Source of the DNA: Acidobacteriota bacterium
GTDB lineage: Bacteria; Acidobacteriota; Terriglobia; Terriglobales; Acidobacteriaceae
NCBI GenBank assembly: GCA_003225595.1
Contig: QIAR01000004.1
Coordinates: 1 to 23,961, forward strand
Length of the DNA stretch: 23,961 nt
Reading direction: 5' to 3'
Part shown: piece by piece, positions 15,291 through 22,625 of the stretch
Position numbering within the stretch: the stretch's first letter is position 1
Layout of the letters: every line of letters starts with the position of its first letter
The notes under the pieces: generated by a model
What the model was told of the DNA's origin: nothing
What the model saw: the letters and a program-made list of their open reading frames with translations, nothing else
Database searches by the model: none
Position numbers and translations under genes: made by a program

Positions 15291-15339
15291 ACCCAGAACT
15301 GAGAACCCGGAGCCGAGTACCGAGAGCTGGGAACTGAGA
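15291..15339. repeat. Heptanucleotide array, unit ACTGAGA (about 7 units), inverted relative to 15120-15168
   Basis: Seven 7-bp units such as ACTGAGA, ACCGAGA and GCTGGGA. ACTGAGA is the reverse complement of the register TCTCAGT seen in the first array, so the two arrays are inverted with about 120 bp between them. They could form a long, imperfect stem in DNA or RNA. The interval and the 130 bp up to thioredoxin contain no gene I can support. Confidence 0.8.
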
Positions 15340-15463
15340 AGTGCTTCTTGCGACCTTCGCTACTGTAGCGCATCCAATGGAAGTGCTAGGATAATGACCG
15401 AAGCATCGATGCGCATTTCGCCAAAGGGCTGAACGCCAGGTCCGGCGAACATGCGGGGCAATT

Positions 15464-15469
15464 GGAGGA
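15464..15469 (+). promoter_or_regulatory. Ribosome-binding site of thioredoxin
   Basis: GGAGGA lies 3 nt before the ATG at 15473. The match to the Shine-Dalgarno consensus is strong; spacing is slightly short. Confidence 0.7.
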
Positions 15470-15472
15470 ACC

Positions 15473-15805
15473 ATGGCCGGCAACGGAATTTTTGAAGTCA
15501 CTGACGCGAACTTTGATCAGGATGTTTTGAAATCAGACCAGCCGGTGCTGGTGGACTTCTGGGCCACATGGTGCGGCCCTTGCCGTGCGATCGCTCCCAT
15601 CGTGGATGAACTCGCCCAGCAATATCAGGGCAAGGTGAAAATTGGCAAGATGGATGTGGACCGCAATAGCGCCACGCCGATCCGCTACGGTGTGCGCGGC
15701 ATCCCCACGCTGCTTGTGTTCAAGGGCGGCCAAGTAAAAGAACAGATTGTCGGCTACGTTCCCAAGGAAACCATCCAGAAGGCTCTAGACAAGCACCTGG
15801 GATAA
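15473..15805 (+). CDS. trxA: Thioredoxin
   Basis: 110 residues, the normal size of cytoplasmic thioredoxin 1. The redox-active disulfide is Cys34-Cys37 in FWATWCGPCRAIAP. The buried Asp (Asp28 in LVDFW), KMDVDRN and the cis-proline loop RGIPTLLVFKGG are all present, so it should be an active protein disulfide reductant served by thioredoxin reductase. There is no signal peptide. It is transcribed alone on the plus strand, convergent with lexA 76 bp downstream. A possible -10 (GATAAT in AGGATAATG, about 15390) lies 75-80 bp upstream, without a clear -35. Confidence 0.97.
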   Translation: MAGNGIFEVTDANFDQDVLKSDQPVLVDFWATWCGPCRAIAPIVDELAQQYQGKVKIGKMDVDRNSATPIRYGVRGIPTLLVFKGGQVKEQIVGYVPKETIQKALDKHLG

Positions 15806-15881
15806 ATAGTCGCTAGTCGTCGGTCAGCCAAGAGATTTCAAACGGCGAGCTGCTCCGAAAAATAAGAGAGAAGCTCGATAT

Positions 15882-16502
15882 TTAGTATTTTCTAAGAACT
15901 CCAATCACTCTTCCCTGAATCTCTACCGACGCCGCCGGCACGATGATGGGCTGCATAGTCACGTTCGAAGGCTGCAGGCGAATATTTTCGCCATCCCGGT
16001 AAAAGCGTTTCAGCGTGGCGTCACTGCCATTCACCAGCGCAACCACGATGTCGCCGTTGTGCGCGATCTTTGTTTTCTCCACCAGCACGTAATCGCCATC
16101 GAGAATGTGTTCGTCCTGCATGGAGTCGCCACGCACTTCGAGAACGAACACCTCCTTTGAGCGCACGAAGTCAGCGAGCGAAATCGTCTCCGGATTCTCT
16201 ACGGCTTCGATCGGCTGGCCCGCGGCGATTCTTCCCACTAGCGGCAGAACCATTGCCGTATTCACCGACATCGATTGCTTCAGACGTCCCTTGGGCGGAA
16301 GCAGATCAATCGAGCGGCTCCGGTTGTAGTCCCGAGTGAGCAGGCCCTTTTTCTGCAGATTCGAAACATGCTTATGCACCGTAGCCAGCGAACTGAGCCC
16401 GAGTCCTTTGGCAATTTCTTCAAAGGAAGGTGAGTATCCCTTCTCGGCCACGAAGCGCGATATCAAGTCGTAGACCTGCCGCTGTCGTCGAGTGATAGCC
16501 AT
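15882..16502 (-). CDS. lexA: LexA SOS repressor
   Basis: 206 residues. The N-terminal winged helix-turn-helix (about 1-70) has the family opening TRRQRQVYDLISRFV and the recognition region LGLSSLATVHKHVSNLQKKG. The C-terminal S24 peptidase domain keeps the self-cleavage site Ala94-Gly95 (RIAAGQP), the nucleophile Ser127 (RGDSMQDEHI) and the general base Lys165 (DATLKRF). It should repress DNA-damage genes and cleave itself when stimulated by RecA filaments. The start directly follows a sigma-70-like promoter, so its mRNA may be leaderless. It lies 57 bp downstream of ilvD in the same direction, but has its own promoter. No SOS target other than itself is obvious in the window. Confidence 0.96.
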   Translation of the reverse strand: MAITRRQRQVYDLISRFVAEKGYSPSFEEIAKGLGLSSLATVHKHVSNLQKKGLLTRDYNRSRSIDLLPPKGRLKQSMSVNTAMVLPLVGRIAAGQPIEAVENPETISLADFVRSKEVFVLEVRGDSMQDEHILDGDYVLVEKTKIAHNGDIVVALVNGSDATLKRFYRDGENIRLQPSNVTMQPIIVPAASVEIQGRVIGVLRKY

Positions 16503-16508
16503 AGCCCA

Positions 16509-16537
16509 ATTTAAGCGAATAAAAGGCGAAATGTCAA
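16509..16537 (-). promoter_or_regulatory. lexA promoter with candidate direct-repeat operator
   Basis: On the minus strand: TTGACA (-35, 16532-16537), a 17-bp spacer, TTAAAT (-10, 16509-16514), then 6 nt to the ATG. The spacer contains TTCGC twice with 6 bp between, an 11-bp period of about one helical turn. That would be a reasonable site for LexA self-repression, but the LexA box of this lineage is not known to me. Confidence 0.65.
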
Positions 16538-16559
16538 GTGCTTGGGCAAATAACCACTA

Positions 16560-18239
16560 CTAACCCGAGAGTGGCCGCGTGATCGCGCCTTGTGAGGCTG
16601 ACGATACCAGGGCCGCATACTTGGCAAACACTCCACTGGGATATCGCGGCGGCATCGGTCTCCAGGCCGCAAGTCGCTGGCGTAAGGTGGAGTCGCTAAG
16701 TTCCACTTCCAACGTGCGCTGGTTTACGTCGATGTGGACCGTATCGCCTTCATGCAATGCTGCAATCGGCCCACCAAGCGCGGCTTCGGGAGCGACATGT
16801 CCGATCATGAGCCCGCGCGTGGCGCCGCTGAAACGGCCATCAGTCAGCAGGGCAACGCTCTCGCCCAATCCTTCGCCAACAATCGCAGCCGTCACGGACA
16901 GCATCTCTCGCATGCCGGGTCCGCCCTTCGGTCCTTCATTGCGGATCACGACCACATCACCCGGTTGAAGTTTTTTGCTGGTCACGGCCGTCATTGCGTC
17001 TTCTTCAGACTCGAACACGCGCGCCGGCCCGCGTTGCGTGAGCCGCTCGTGTCCGCTGATCTTGGCAACACAGCCCTCCGGAGCGAGATTTCCGTGCAGG
17101 ATCACCAGTCCACCGGTTTTCTTCAGCGGACGATCAAGCGGCGCAATCACCTGCTGTCCGGGTGTTTCAACTGCCGCCTTTGCCTCTTCCGCAAAGGTCC
17201 TCGCTGTAACTGTAAGCGTTGAGCCATTCGCGCAGTCTCCGTCGAGCAACCGCTTCGCGATCACCGGAATTCCGCCAGCCCCGTCCACATCTGCGGCGAC
17301 AAAGCGTCCCGCGGGTTTCAAGTCAGCCAGCAGGGGCGTGCGCTCGCTCACTTTCTGGAAGTCATCCATTTCGAGCGCCACACCTGATTCTCGAGCAATC
17401 GCGAGCAAGTGCAAAACCGCGTTGGTCGAGCCTCCGGTGCAGGCAACACCCGCGATGGCATTTTCAAAAGCGGCACGAACCAGGATGTCCTTAGGAACAA
17501 TTCCGCGCTTCAGCAGATCAAGCACGATCTCGCCACAGCGGAACGCAACCTCATCTTTGCGCGGATCCATTGCAGGCACGCCGTTGAAGCCCATCGGCGA
17601 GAGGCCGATCAACTCCATCACCGTCGACATCGTGTTTGCCGTGTACTGGCCGCCGCACGCTCCTGCGCCGGGGCAGGCAACGTTCTCCAATTCATCTAGT
17701 TCGGCATTCGTCATCCTTCCCGCGGCATTTGCTCCAACCGCCTCGAACACATCCTGGATGGTGACATCTTTCCCGTGATAGCTGCCCGCCGCGATGGTTC
17801 CGCCGTAGAGCACCAGCCCCGGAATATTCAAGCGCGCCAGCGCCATGGCCGCCGCGGGGATTGTCTTATCGCAGCCGACCACGCAAACCAGCGCATCGAA
17901 CATCTGACCGCGACAGACCAATTCGATCGAGTCAGCAATGATCTCGCGGCTGACGAGCGAGGCGCGCATGCCTTCCGTGCCCATGGTCTCGCCGTCGCTG
18001 ATGGCGATGGTGTTGAATTCCATCGGAGTGCCGCCAGCGGCCCGGATTCCTTGTTTGAGTTTGGCCGAAAGCCGGCGCAAGTGAAAGTTGCAGGGCATGG
18101 TTTCGATCCATGTGTTGGCCACGCCAATCAGGGGTCGCTCGAGATCGCTGTCGGAAAATCCAATCGCCTTGAACATGGCACGGGCCGGGGCTCGGTCACG
18201 CCCGTCGGTAATGCCGCGGCTGCGATGTTTGAGATCCAT
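16560..18239 (-). CDS. ilvD: Dihydroxy-acid dehydratase
   Basis: 559 residues from the ATG opening MDLKHRSRGITDGRDRAPAR, the usual IlvD N-terminus. An in-frame ATG 45 nt upstream (18284) would add 15 atypical residues. It removes water from 2,3-dihydroxy-isovalerate and -methylvalerate, giving the keto acids for valine and isoleucine. Iron-sulfur cluster cysteines are visible: Cys50 (ETMPCN), the Cys of VVGCDKTIPAAAM (about 118-124) and the Cys of GACGGQYTANTM (about 190). The C-terminal GRFSGATRGLMIGHVAPEA segment is typical. It is the last gene of the ilvC-ilvB-ACT-ilvD cluster, separated from the ACT gene by about 285 bp, so it may also have its own promoter. Confidence 0.96.
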   Translation of the reverse strand: MDLKHRSRGITDGRDRAPARAMFKAIGFSDSDLERPLIGVANTWIETMPCNFHLRRLSAKLKQGIRAAGGTPMEFNTIAISDGETMGTEGMRASLVSREIIADSIELVCRGQMFDALVCVVGCDKTIPAAAMALARLNIPGLVLYGGTIAAGSYHGKDVTIQDVFEAVGANAAGRMTNAELDELENVACPGAGACGGQYTANTMSTVMELIGLSPMGFNGVPAMDPRKDEVAFRCGEIVLDLLKRGIVPKDILVRAAFENAIAGVACTGGSTNAVLHLLAIARESGVALEMDDFQKVSERTPLLADLKPAGRFVAADVDGAGGIPVIAKRLLDGDCANGSTLTVTARTFAEEAKAAVETPGQQVIAPLDRPLKKTGGLVILHGNLAPEGCVAKISGHERLTQRGPARVFESEEDAMTAVTSKKLQPGDVVVIRNEGPKGGPGMREMLSVTAAIVGEGLGESVALLTDGRFSGATRGLMIGHVAPEAALGGPIAALHEGDTVHIDVNQRTLEVELSDSTLRQRLAAWRPMPPRYPSGVFAKYAALVSSASQGAITRPLSG

Positions 18240-18363
18240 AGGGAGAGAGATTACGACATCGCGAGGGCTTTCGGCACTCAGCATTCAGCTGATGCGTGAA
18301 TTTTCCAGACCATGCTTTTCGCTTCTGGTGATTCGTAAACACGATCGCTGAAGCTGGCGATGC

Positions 18364-18411
18364 ACAGGTAGGGACAAGCGCCCTCACCTGTCCGGGCGAG
18401 CCAAGCTCGCC
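18364..18411. repeat. Two small hairpins in the spacer before ilvD
   Basis: ACAGGT (18364-18369) faces ACCTGT (18386-18391), and GGCGAGC (18395-18401) faces GCTCGCC (18405-18411) across CAA. They sit in the 285-bp gap between the ACT-domain gene and ilvD. No T-run makes this a clear terminator; it may be an interspersed palindromic element or an RNA processing site. No gene is seen in the gap. Confidence 0.5.
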
Positions 18412-18524
18412 TCAAACCCTAATCGCTCAAAGCGTACCTACGATTCGCGGAATCTGACGGGCTGTGCTCAGCCGCGCAGACGAGGGAGTCCGGGCCCACA
18501 TGTCCATTGCCAAATGCTTGACGA

Positions 18525-18857
18525 TTACGCCGACGCTTGTTGAACCAGGCCGTCTGCGGGTGCCACGGCAGACGCCGGCGGATGCGGTGCGCCCACTGCC
18601 CAGGAACCATGCTGATCCCACAATTCCTTAATCGGGGTGCCCGGGCGTACGTCTATCACATCTACAATCGCGTGCCAGTCACGGCAGAGCTGGCCTACCT
18701 GCTTCGCATTGACATCAAGCAGCAGTGTGACTTTGTGCGTGTGCTCGGCGGGCTCAGCCTGAACGTAAGGAAGATCAATCCCGCGGCGTGAAGCAGCCGT
18801 CAGAATGCGCATCAAAGTGCCTTGCGTATTGCGATAGCGTATGTGAAAGATATGCAT
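18525..18857 (-). CDS. ACT-domain protein, probable acetolactate synthase regulatory subunit
   Basis: 110 residues. Residues 1 to about 75 read as one ACT domain (MHIFHIRYRNTQGTLMRILTAASRRGIDLPYV, then VTLLLDVNAKQVGQL), which binds amino acids. A Pro/Ala-rich tail follows. Position directly after ilvB (57 bp) argues for the small subunit that activates acetolactate synthase and gives valine feedback. It is shorter than IlvN/IlvH (about 160) and closer in size to IlvM of enterobacteria (about 87), so I do not assign one symbol. An AGGGGAA ribosome-binding site lies about 6 nt before the ATG. Confidence 0.85.
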   Translation of the reverse strand: MHIFHIRYRNTQGTLMRILTAASRRGIDLPYVQAEPAEHTHKVTLLLDVNAKQVGQLCRDWHAIVDVIDVRPGTPIKELWDQHGSWAVGAPHPPASAVAPADGLVQQASA

Positions 18858-18914
18858 GTCAGTTCCCCTTGAAACAACTTCATATGCGCAGGCAGTCGCC
18901 CGCGTTGATTACTC

Positions 18915-20609
18915 CTATTCTTCTTCCAGCATCATTTCCGACAACGCTGCGCCCGCCGGCACCATGGGAAATACATTGGCCTCGGGATGACATTCGAAGA
19001 CCAGCAACTCTGGCTCCGGCGATCTCAGAAAGCCATCCAGCACATCAGCAGTCGAAGCTGACAACGAGATGTCGCTCACTGCTTCCTCGCCGAGTGCCTG
19101 GGCGTGAATCTTGTACGCCTTGCCGATCTCGACGAAATCAGGGTTGTCACTCAGGTCGGTCTCGGCGTAATTGCGGTCATAAAAAAGCTGCTGCCATTGC
19201 CGCACCATGCCGAGATATTTGTTATCCACGATCACAATTTTGATCGGCAGGCCAAGACGCCGCACCGTGGCCAGTTCCTGAATATTCATCTGAATGCCGC
19301 CGTCGCCCGATACGCAGAGCACGGTGGCCTCAGGCTTGGCCAACTGCACACCAATTGCAGCCGGTAGGGCGAAGCCCATAGCGCCAAGTCCGCCGGACGT
19401 AATAAAACCCCGGGGCGATGATGAACGATAACGCTGCGCCGCCCACATCTGGTGCTGGCCGACATCGGCTACGATGATGCTGTCCGCGGGTAGACGACGG
19501 AACAGCTCGTCAAGAAATCGCTTAGTAGGCCGAGCCAGGCCAGTGGGTTCGGGTTCCGCCCGATCCCGCCCGCCCGCAACCGCGCGCCAGGCGCTCCAAT
19601 CAGGCATGGGGGCCCGGTTCAATTCCTCCTGGAACCCGGGAATCGTTTCAGCCAAATCGCCGATCACCGGCAACTCGCACGGACGCACACGGTCAAGCTG
19701 TGCCGGATCAATTTCGAAATGCACGATGCGGGCGTCGGGAGCGAAACGTGACGGGTCGCCAGTCACGCGATCATCCAGCCGCGCTCCGAATACCAGCAGC
19801 AGATCGGTTTCGTGCAGCGCCATGTTCGCGGCGCGCGTGCCATGCATGCCGACCATGCCTAAGTAGTAAGGCGCTTCCTGCCAGACCGCTCCCAATCCAT
19901 GGACCGTAGCGAAAGCCGGAATCTGTAGATGATCGAGCAATCGTCGCAGTTCACTGACCGCGCCCGACAGCTTCACACCCGCGCCCACCAATGCCACCGG
20001 CTTTTTTGCCTGTTGCAGCAGCGCGACAAGCGTGTCAGTGAAAGCCAGTTCTGCTTTGGCATCAGCCGCTTTCGGGTGTGGATGAAATTTCACCGCGCCC
20101 CTGAACTCCATAGTTGCTTTCAACAGATCGACAGGCAGATCGAGCATGACCGGCCCCGGCCGTCCGCTGCGCGCCCAGTAAAATGCCTGCGCGACCACTT
20201 CGGGAATCTCTTGAATCGAACGCACCAGCCGGCTCCATTTGGTCAGCGAGAGCGTCAGTCCGAATACGTCCGTCTCCTGGAAGGCATCCGTGCCAATCAG
20301 CGCCGTCCGCACCTGCCCGGTGATGCAGACCAGGGGAACCGAATCCATCTTGGCGTCGGCAATGCCGGTGACCAGGTTGGTTGCCCCCGGCCCGCTGGTG
20401 GCAATCGCCACCCCGACTTTGCCCGTCGCGCGCGCATATCCCTCCGCCGCGAACACTGCGCCCTGCTCGTGCCGTGTGAGAATGTGCCGGACCCCGCTGC
20501 CATCCAGCGCGTCATACAACGGCATGATCGCGCCACCGGGATACCCGAACACAAGGTCCGCGCCCTCGGCCCGCAAGCAGCGCAGAACGATGTCGGCTCC
20601 TCTAAGCAT
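18915..20609 (-). CDS. ilvB: Acetolactate synthase large subunit
   Basis: 564 residues, the standard size. This thiamine-diphosphate enzyme condenses two pyruvates, or pyruvate and 2-ketobutyrate, in the first common step of valine and isoleucine synthesis. The catalytic glutamate is Glu48 (TRHEQGAVFAAEGYAR). FAD-contacting and substrate loops (SGPGATNLVTGIADAK, GTDAFQE) are present. The thiamine-diphosphate motif begins GDGGIQMNIQELATVRR and ends VDN (about 440-470). Its ATG overlaps the last 8 nt of ilvC (start 20609, ilvC stop 20602-20604), so the two should be translationally coupled. The ACT-domain partner follows downstream. Confidence 0.97.
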   Translation of the reverse strand: MLRGADIVLRCLRAEGADLVFGYPGGAIMPLYDALDGSGVRHILTRHEQGAVFAAEGYARATGKVGVAIATSGPGATNLVTGIADAKMDSVPLVCITGQVRTALIGTDAFQETDVFGLTLSLTKWSRLVRSIQEIPEVVAQAFYWARSGRPGPVMLDLPVDLLKATMEFRGAVKFHPHPKAADAKAELAFTDTLVALLQQAKKPVALVGAGVKLSGAVSELRRLLDHLQIPAFATVHGLGAVWQEAPYYLGMVGMHGTRAANMALHETDLLLVFGARLDDRVTGDPSRFAPDARIVHFEIDPAQLDRVRPCELPVIGDLAETIPGFQEELNRAPMPDWSAWRAVAGGRDRAEPEPTGLARPTKRFLDELFRRLPADSIIVADVGQHQMWAAQRYRSSSPRGFITSGGLGAMGFALPAAIGVQLAKPEATVLCVSGDGGIQMNIQELATVRRLGLPIKIVIVDNKYLGMVRQWQQLFYDRNYAETDLSDNPDFVEIGKAYKIHAQALGEEAVSDISLSASTADVLDGFLRSPEPELLVFECHPEANVFPMVPAGAALSEMMLEEE

Positions 20610-21651
20610 TTACTGCCCGTGCCGTAGGCGCCTCCGCAGGTTCGGCCGTCTTCCGCTTCTCGCTGGGCAGCCATGACATCATGGCGCGTAGCCGGGCGCC
20701 TACTTCTTCAATCGGGTGTTGCTTTTCTTTTTCGCGCAATGCGCCAAAATTCCGGCCGCCTTGGCGATTTTCTTCAATCCATTCGCGGGCGAAGCTGCCA
20801 TCCTGAATTCGGGCCAGAATTTCCTTCATGGCGGCACGAGTCTCGTCGCCCACAACTTTGTTGCCACGGGTGAGATCACCGTATTCGGCAGTGTTGGAAA
20901 TCGAGTAGCGCATGCGTGCCAGTCCGCCCTCGTAAATCAAATCCACAATCAACTTCATTTCGTGGAGGCACTCGAAATACGCGACTTCGGGCTGGTAACC
21001 GGCCTCGACCAAGGTTTCAAATCCCTTCTTGATCAGCGAAGTCAGACCGCCGCAGAGCACAGCCTGCTCGCCGAACAGATCGCTCTCCGTCTCTTCCTTA
21101 AAGGTGGTTCCGAGAACGCCGGCGCGCGTCGATCCAATGCCGTGCGCGTATGCAAGTGCATATTCATAAGCCCGTCCGCTGGCATCCTGGTGCACCGCCA
21201 GAAGGGAAGGTACGCCACGGCCTTCGCTGTATACACGTCGCAACAGGTGACCGGGACTCTTGGGTGCAATCATCACAACGTCCACGTCACGGGGCGGGAC
21301 GATGGCTTTGAAATGAATGCTGAACCCGTGCGAAACGCCCAGGATCTTTCCCGGGTGCAGGTTGGGCCGGATAGCACTTTCATATACCTCTGCCTGGGTT
21401 TCATCCGGGGTGAGGATCTGGATCCAGTCGGCGCGCTCGGCGGCTTCCGCTGGCGAGACCACGGTGAACCCGTCAGCCCTCGCTTGTACCGCCGAAGGAC
21501 GCTTTGGGTCCAGGCCGATAATTACATTGTGGCCGCTGTCACGGAGATTCTGCGCCTGGGCGTGCCCCTGGCTTCCATAGCCCAGGATAGCGATGGTTTT
21601 TCCCTGCAGAGCAGCGGGGTTGGCATTGTGTTCATAGAAAACTCTAGCCAC
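20602..21651 (-). CDS. ilvC: Ketol-acid reductoisomerase
   Basis: 349 residues from a GTG at 21651. This start gives the typical MARVFYEHNANPAAL and is preceded by GAGGAG 8 nt upstream; the frame is open 15 nt more, but that part is the ribosome-binding site itself. It performs the Mg2+- and NAD(P)H-dependent rearrangement and reduction of acetolactate. The Rossmann motif is GYGSQGHAQAQNLRDSG. The metal-binding acidic residues lie in EETESDLFGEQAVLCGG, and the C-terminal knotted domain (YFECLHEMKLIVDLIYEGG) is complete, giving a class I (short) enzyme. The last about 15 residues (AEPAEAPTARAVNA) are an Ala/Pro tail. It is the first gene of the ilv operon. Confidence 0.97.
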   Translation of the reverse strand: MARVFYEHNANPAALQGKTIAILGYGSQGHAQAQNLRDSGHNVIIGLDPKRPSAVQARADGFTVVSPAEAAERADWIQILTPDETQAEVYESAIRPNLHPGKILGVSHGFSIHFKAIVPPRDVDVVMIAPKSPGHLLRRVYSEGRGVPSLLAVHQDASGRAYEYALAYAHGIGSTRAGVLGTTFKEETESDLFGEQAVLCGGLTSLIKKGFETLVEAGYQPEVAYFECLHEMKLIVDLIYEGGLARMRYSISNTAEYGDLTRGNKVVGDETRAAMKEILARIQDGSFAREWIEENRQGGRNFGALREKEKQHPIEEVGARLRAMMSWLPSEKRKTAEPAEAPTARAVNA

Positions 21652-21753
21652 GGATAATCTCCTCAATCGACAATTCGGGACTCACGTTCTTAATTTTGTG
21701 CAACTTGCTGGAAACAAAAACAGGCGGTGGCCATTCTCTCTTGCTTGCAGCAT

Positions 21754-21767
21754 ACCGACCGGTCGGT
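21754..21767. promoter_or_regulatory. Perfect 14-bp palindrome, TetR-type operator on the ilv promoter
   Basis: ACCGACC-GGTCGGT is exactly self-complementary. It begins 10 nt after the -10 of the ilvC promoter, covering roughly +4 to +17 of the transcript, a position where a bound repressor would block initiation or early elongation. Palindromes of this CCGACCGGTCGG kind are common operators of TetR-family proteins. A further half-site GGTCGGT occurs at 21831-21837. Confidence 0.7.
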
Positions 21768-21777
21768 CAGTCAAAAG

Positions 21778-21806
21778 ATGTTACTTTCCGGTGCTACGGC
21801 TGTCAA
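21778..21806 (-). promoter_or_regulatory. Sigma-70-type promoter of the ilvC-ilvB-ACT-ilvD operon
   Basis: On the minus strand: TTGACA (21801-21806), a 17-bp spacer, TAACAT (21778-21783). This is a near-consensus promoter and implies a leader of about 120 nt before the ilvC GTG. Apart from the operator and this promoter, the 325 bp between ilvC and the globin gene hold no gene. Confidence 0.75.
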
Positions 21807-21976
21807 GGCAAAAAATTGGCTCGCCGTGAGGGTCGGTAACGGTTTCGAGAGAAGGCGATCTGGTTCTCCTAGCAGGGCACGGCTCGCCTTTGCGCACATA
21901 AGAATACAAAGCAGCGAGCACTGGCCGTCCCCAAGAAGACCCTGTCTGGAAACTAATCACGCCGCTACAATTGCAA

Positions 21977-22390
21977 TCATGCGCTCAGCTCAACCGCAGT
22001 CTCGCCCACCACAATCTCTGAACGCGTGCTATCAACGATAGCCTTCAGCTCAGCTTGCTCCTCTGGAGGAACAGCGAATTTATCTAAAGTTTGCTGCAAA
22101 TCATCCAAAAAGGCCGACCATTCATCGCTGGTGATACCCAGGTCTTTGTGAGACTCGGCCATCGAGCGGCCGGAATACTTTTGAGGTCCGCCTGCAGCCC
22201 AGCAGACCATTTCCGTTACCAAGTATTTGAACCCAGCTGGCGGCACCCGATGATGTGCCTCATCCACGCGAGGATTCTTATTCAATCTCGCATCGGCCAT
22301 AACCCTGTCGACGAGGTCATCTACGACTGTAGCGATGCTGTACACTCCACCCAGGCGCTCATAAAGCGACCGTTTCTCCTCTGATTGCAT
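21977..22390 (-). CDS. Truncated haemoglobin (group I-like)
   Basis: 137 residues of the two-on-two globin fold. The motif YERLGGVYSIATVVDDLVDRV opens helix A/B. A WAAGGPQKYSGRSMAESHKDLGI segment carries the E-F region, with the probable proximal haem ligand His81. Such proteins bind O2 or NO and are linked to nitric oxide detoxification, oxygen handling or peroxide chemistry in the cytoplasm. The ATG is preceded by AAAGGAG at about 7 nt spacing, so the start is secure. It is divergent from the TetR gene; the ferredoxin-NADP reductase-like gene 1.3 kb away could supply electrons, but that is speculation. Confidence 0.92.
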   Translation of the reverse strand: MQSEEKRSLYERLGGVYSIATVVDDLVDRVMADARLNKNPRVDEAHHRVPPAGFKYLVTEMVCWAAGGPQKYSGRSMAESHKDLGITSDEWSAFLDDLQQTLDKFAVPPEEQAELKAIVDSTRSEIVVGETAVELSA

Positions 22391-22406
22391 GATTAGCTCC
22401 TTTACC

Positions 22407-22430
22407 GCGAATCGAAGACAGCGAATCGAA
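22407..22430. repeat. 10-bp direct repeat in the globin 5' leader
   Basis: GCGAATCGAA occurs twice (22407-22416 and 22421-22430) with GACA between. It lies just upstream of the ribosome-binding site of the globin gene. It could be a regulator-binding site in the intergenic region shared with the TetR gene, or a chance duplication. Confidence 0.6.
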
Positions 22431-22625
22431 CGTCATCTGCAGTTCTGGCTCGGGGACTTTATCTAGAGCGTCTTCACGGCTACACCCTGAACGGGCTTCC
22501 GGTTTCACGACAGTCTAAACCCTTGGCAATTGTGTTTCCAAGCAGCCCGATCTCAAACGCTGCGGAACCCTCGCTGACCAGGAATTTGTGACCTCGGTTG
22601 GCATTTAGCACCGTCCCTCGTTACC

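Noticed and set aside
21682..21753. Short leader-peptide-like frame before ilvC (MLQARENGHRLFLFP...), containing several Leu codons
   Set aside because: No ribosome-binding site, no run of Leu/Ile/Val codons and no terminator/antiterminator pair downstream, so attenuation is not supported.
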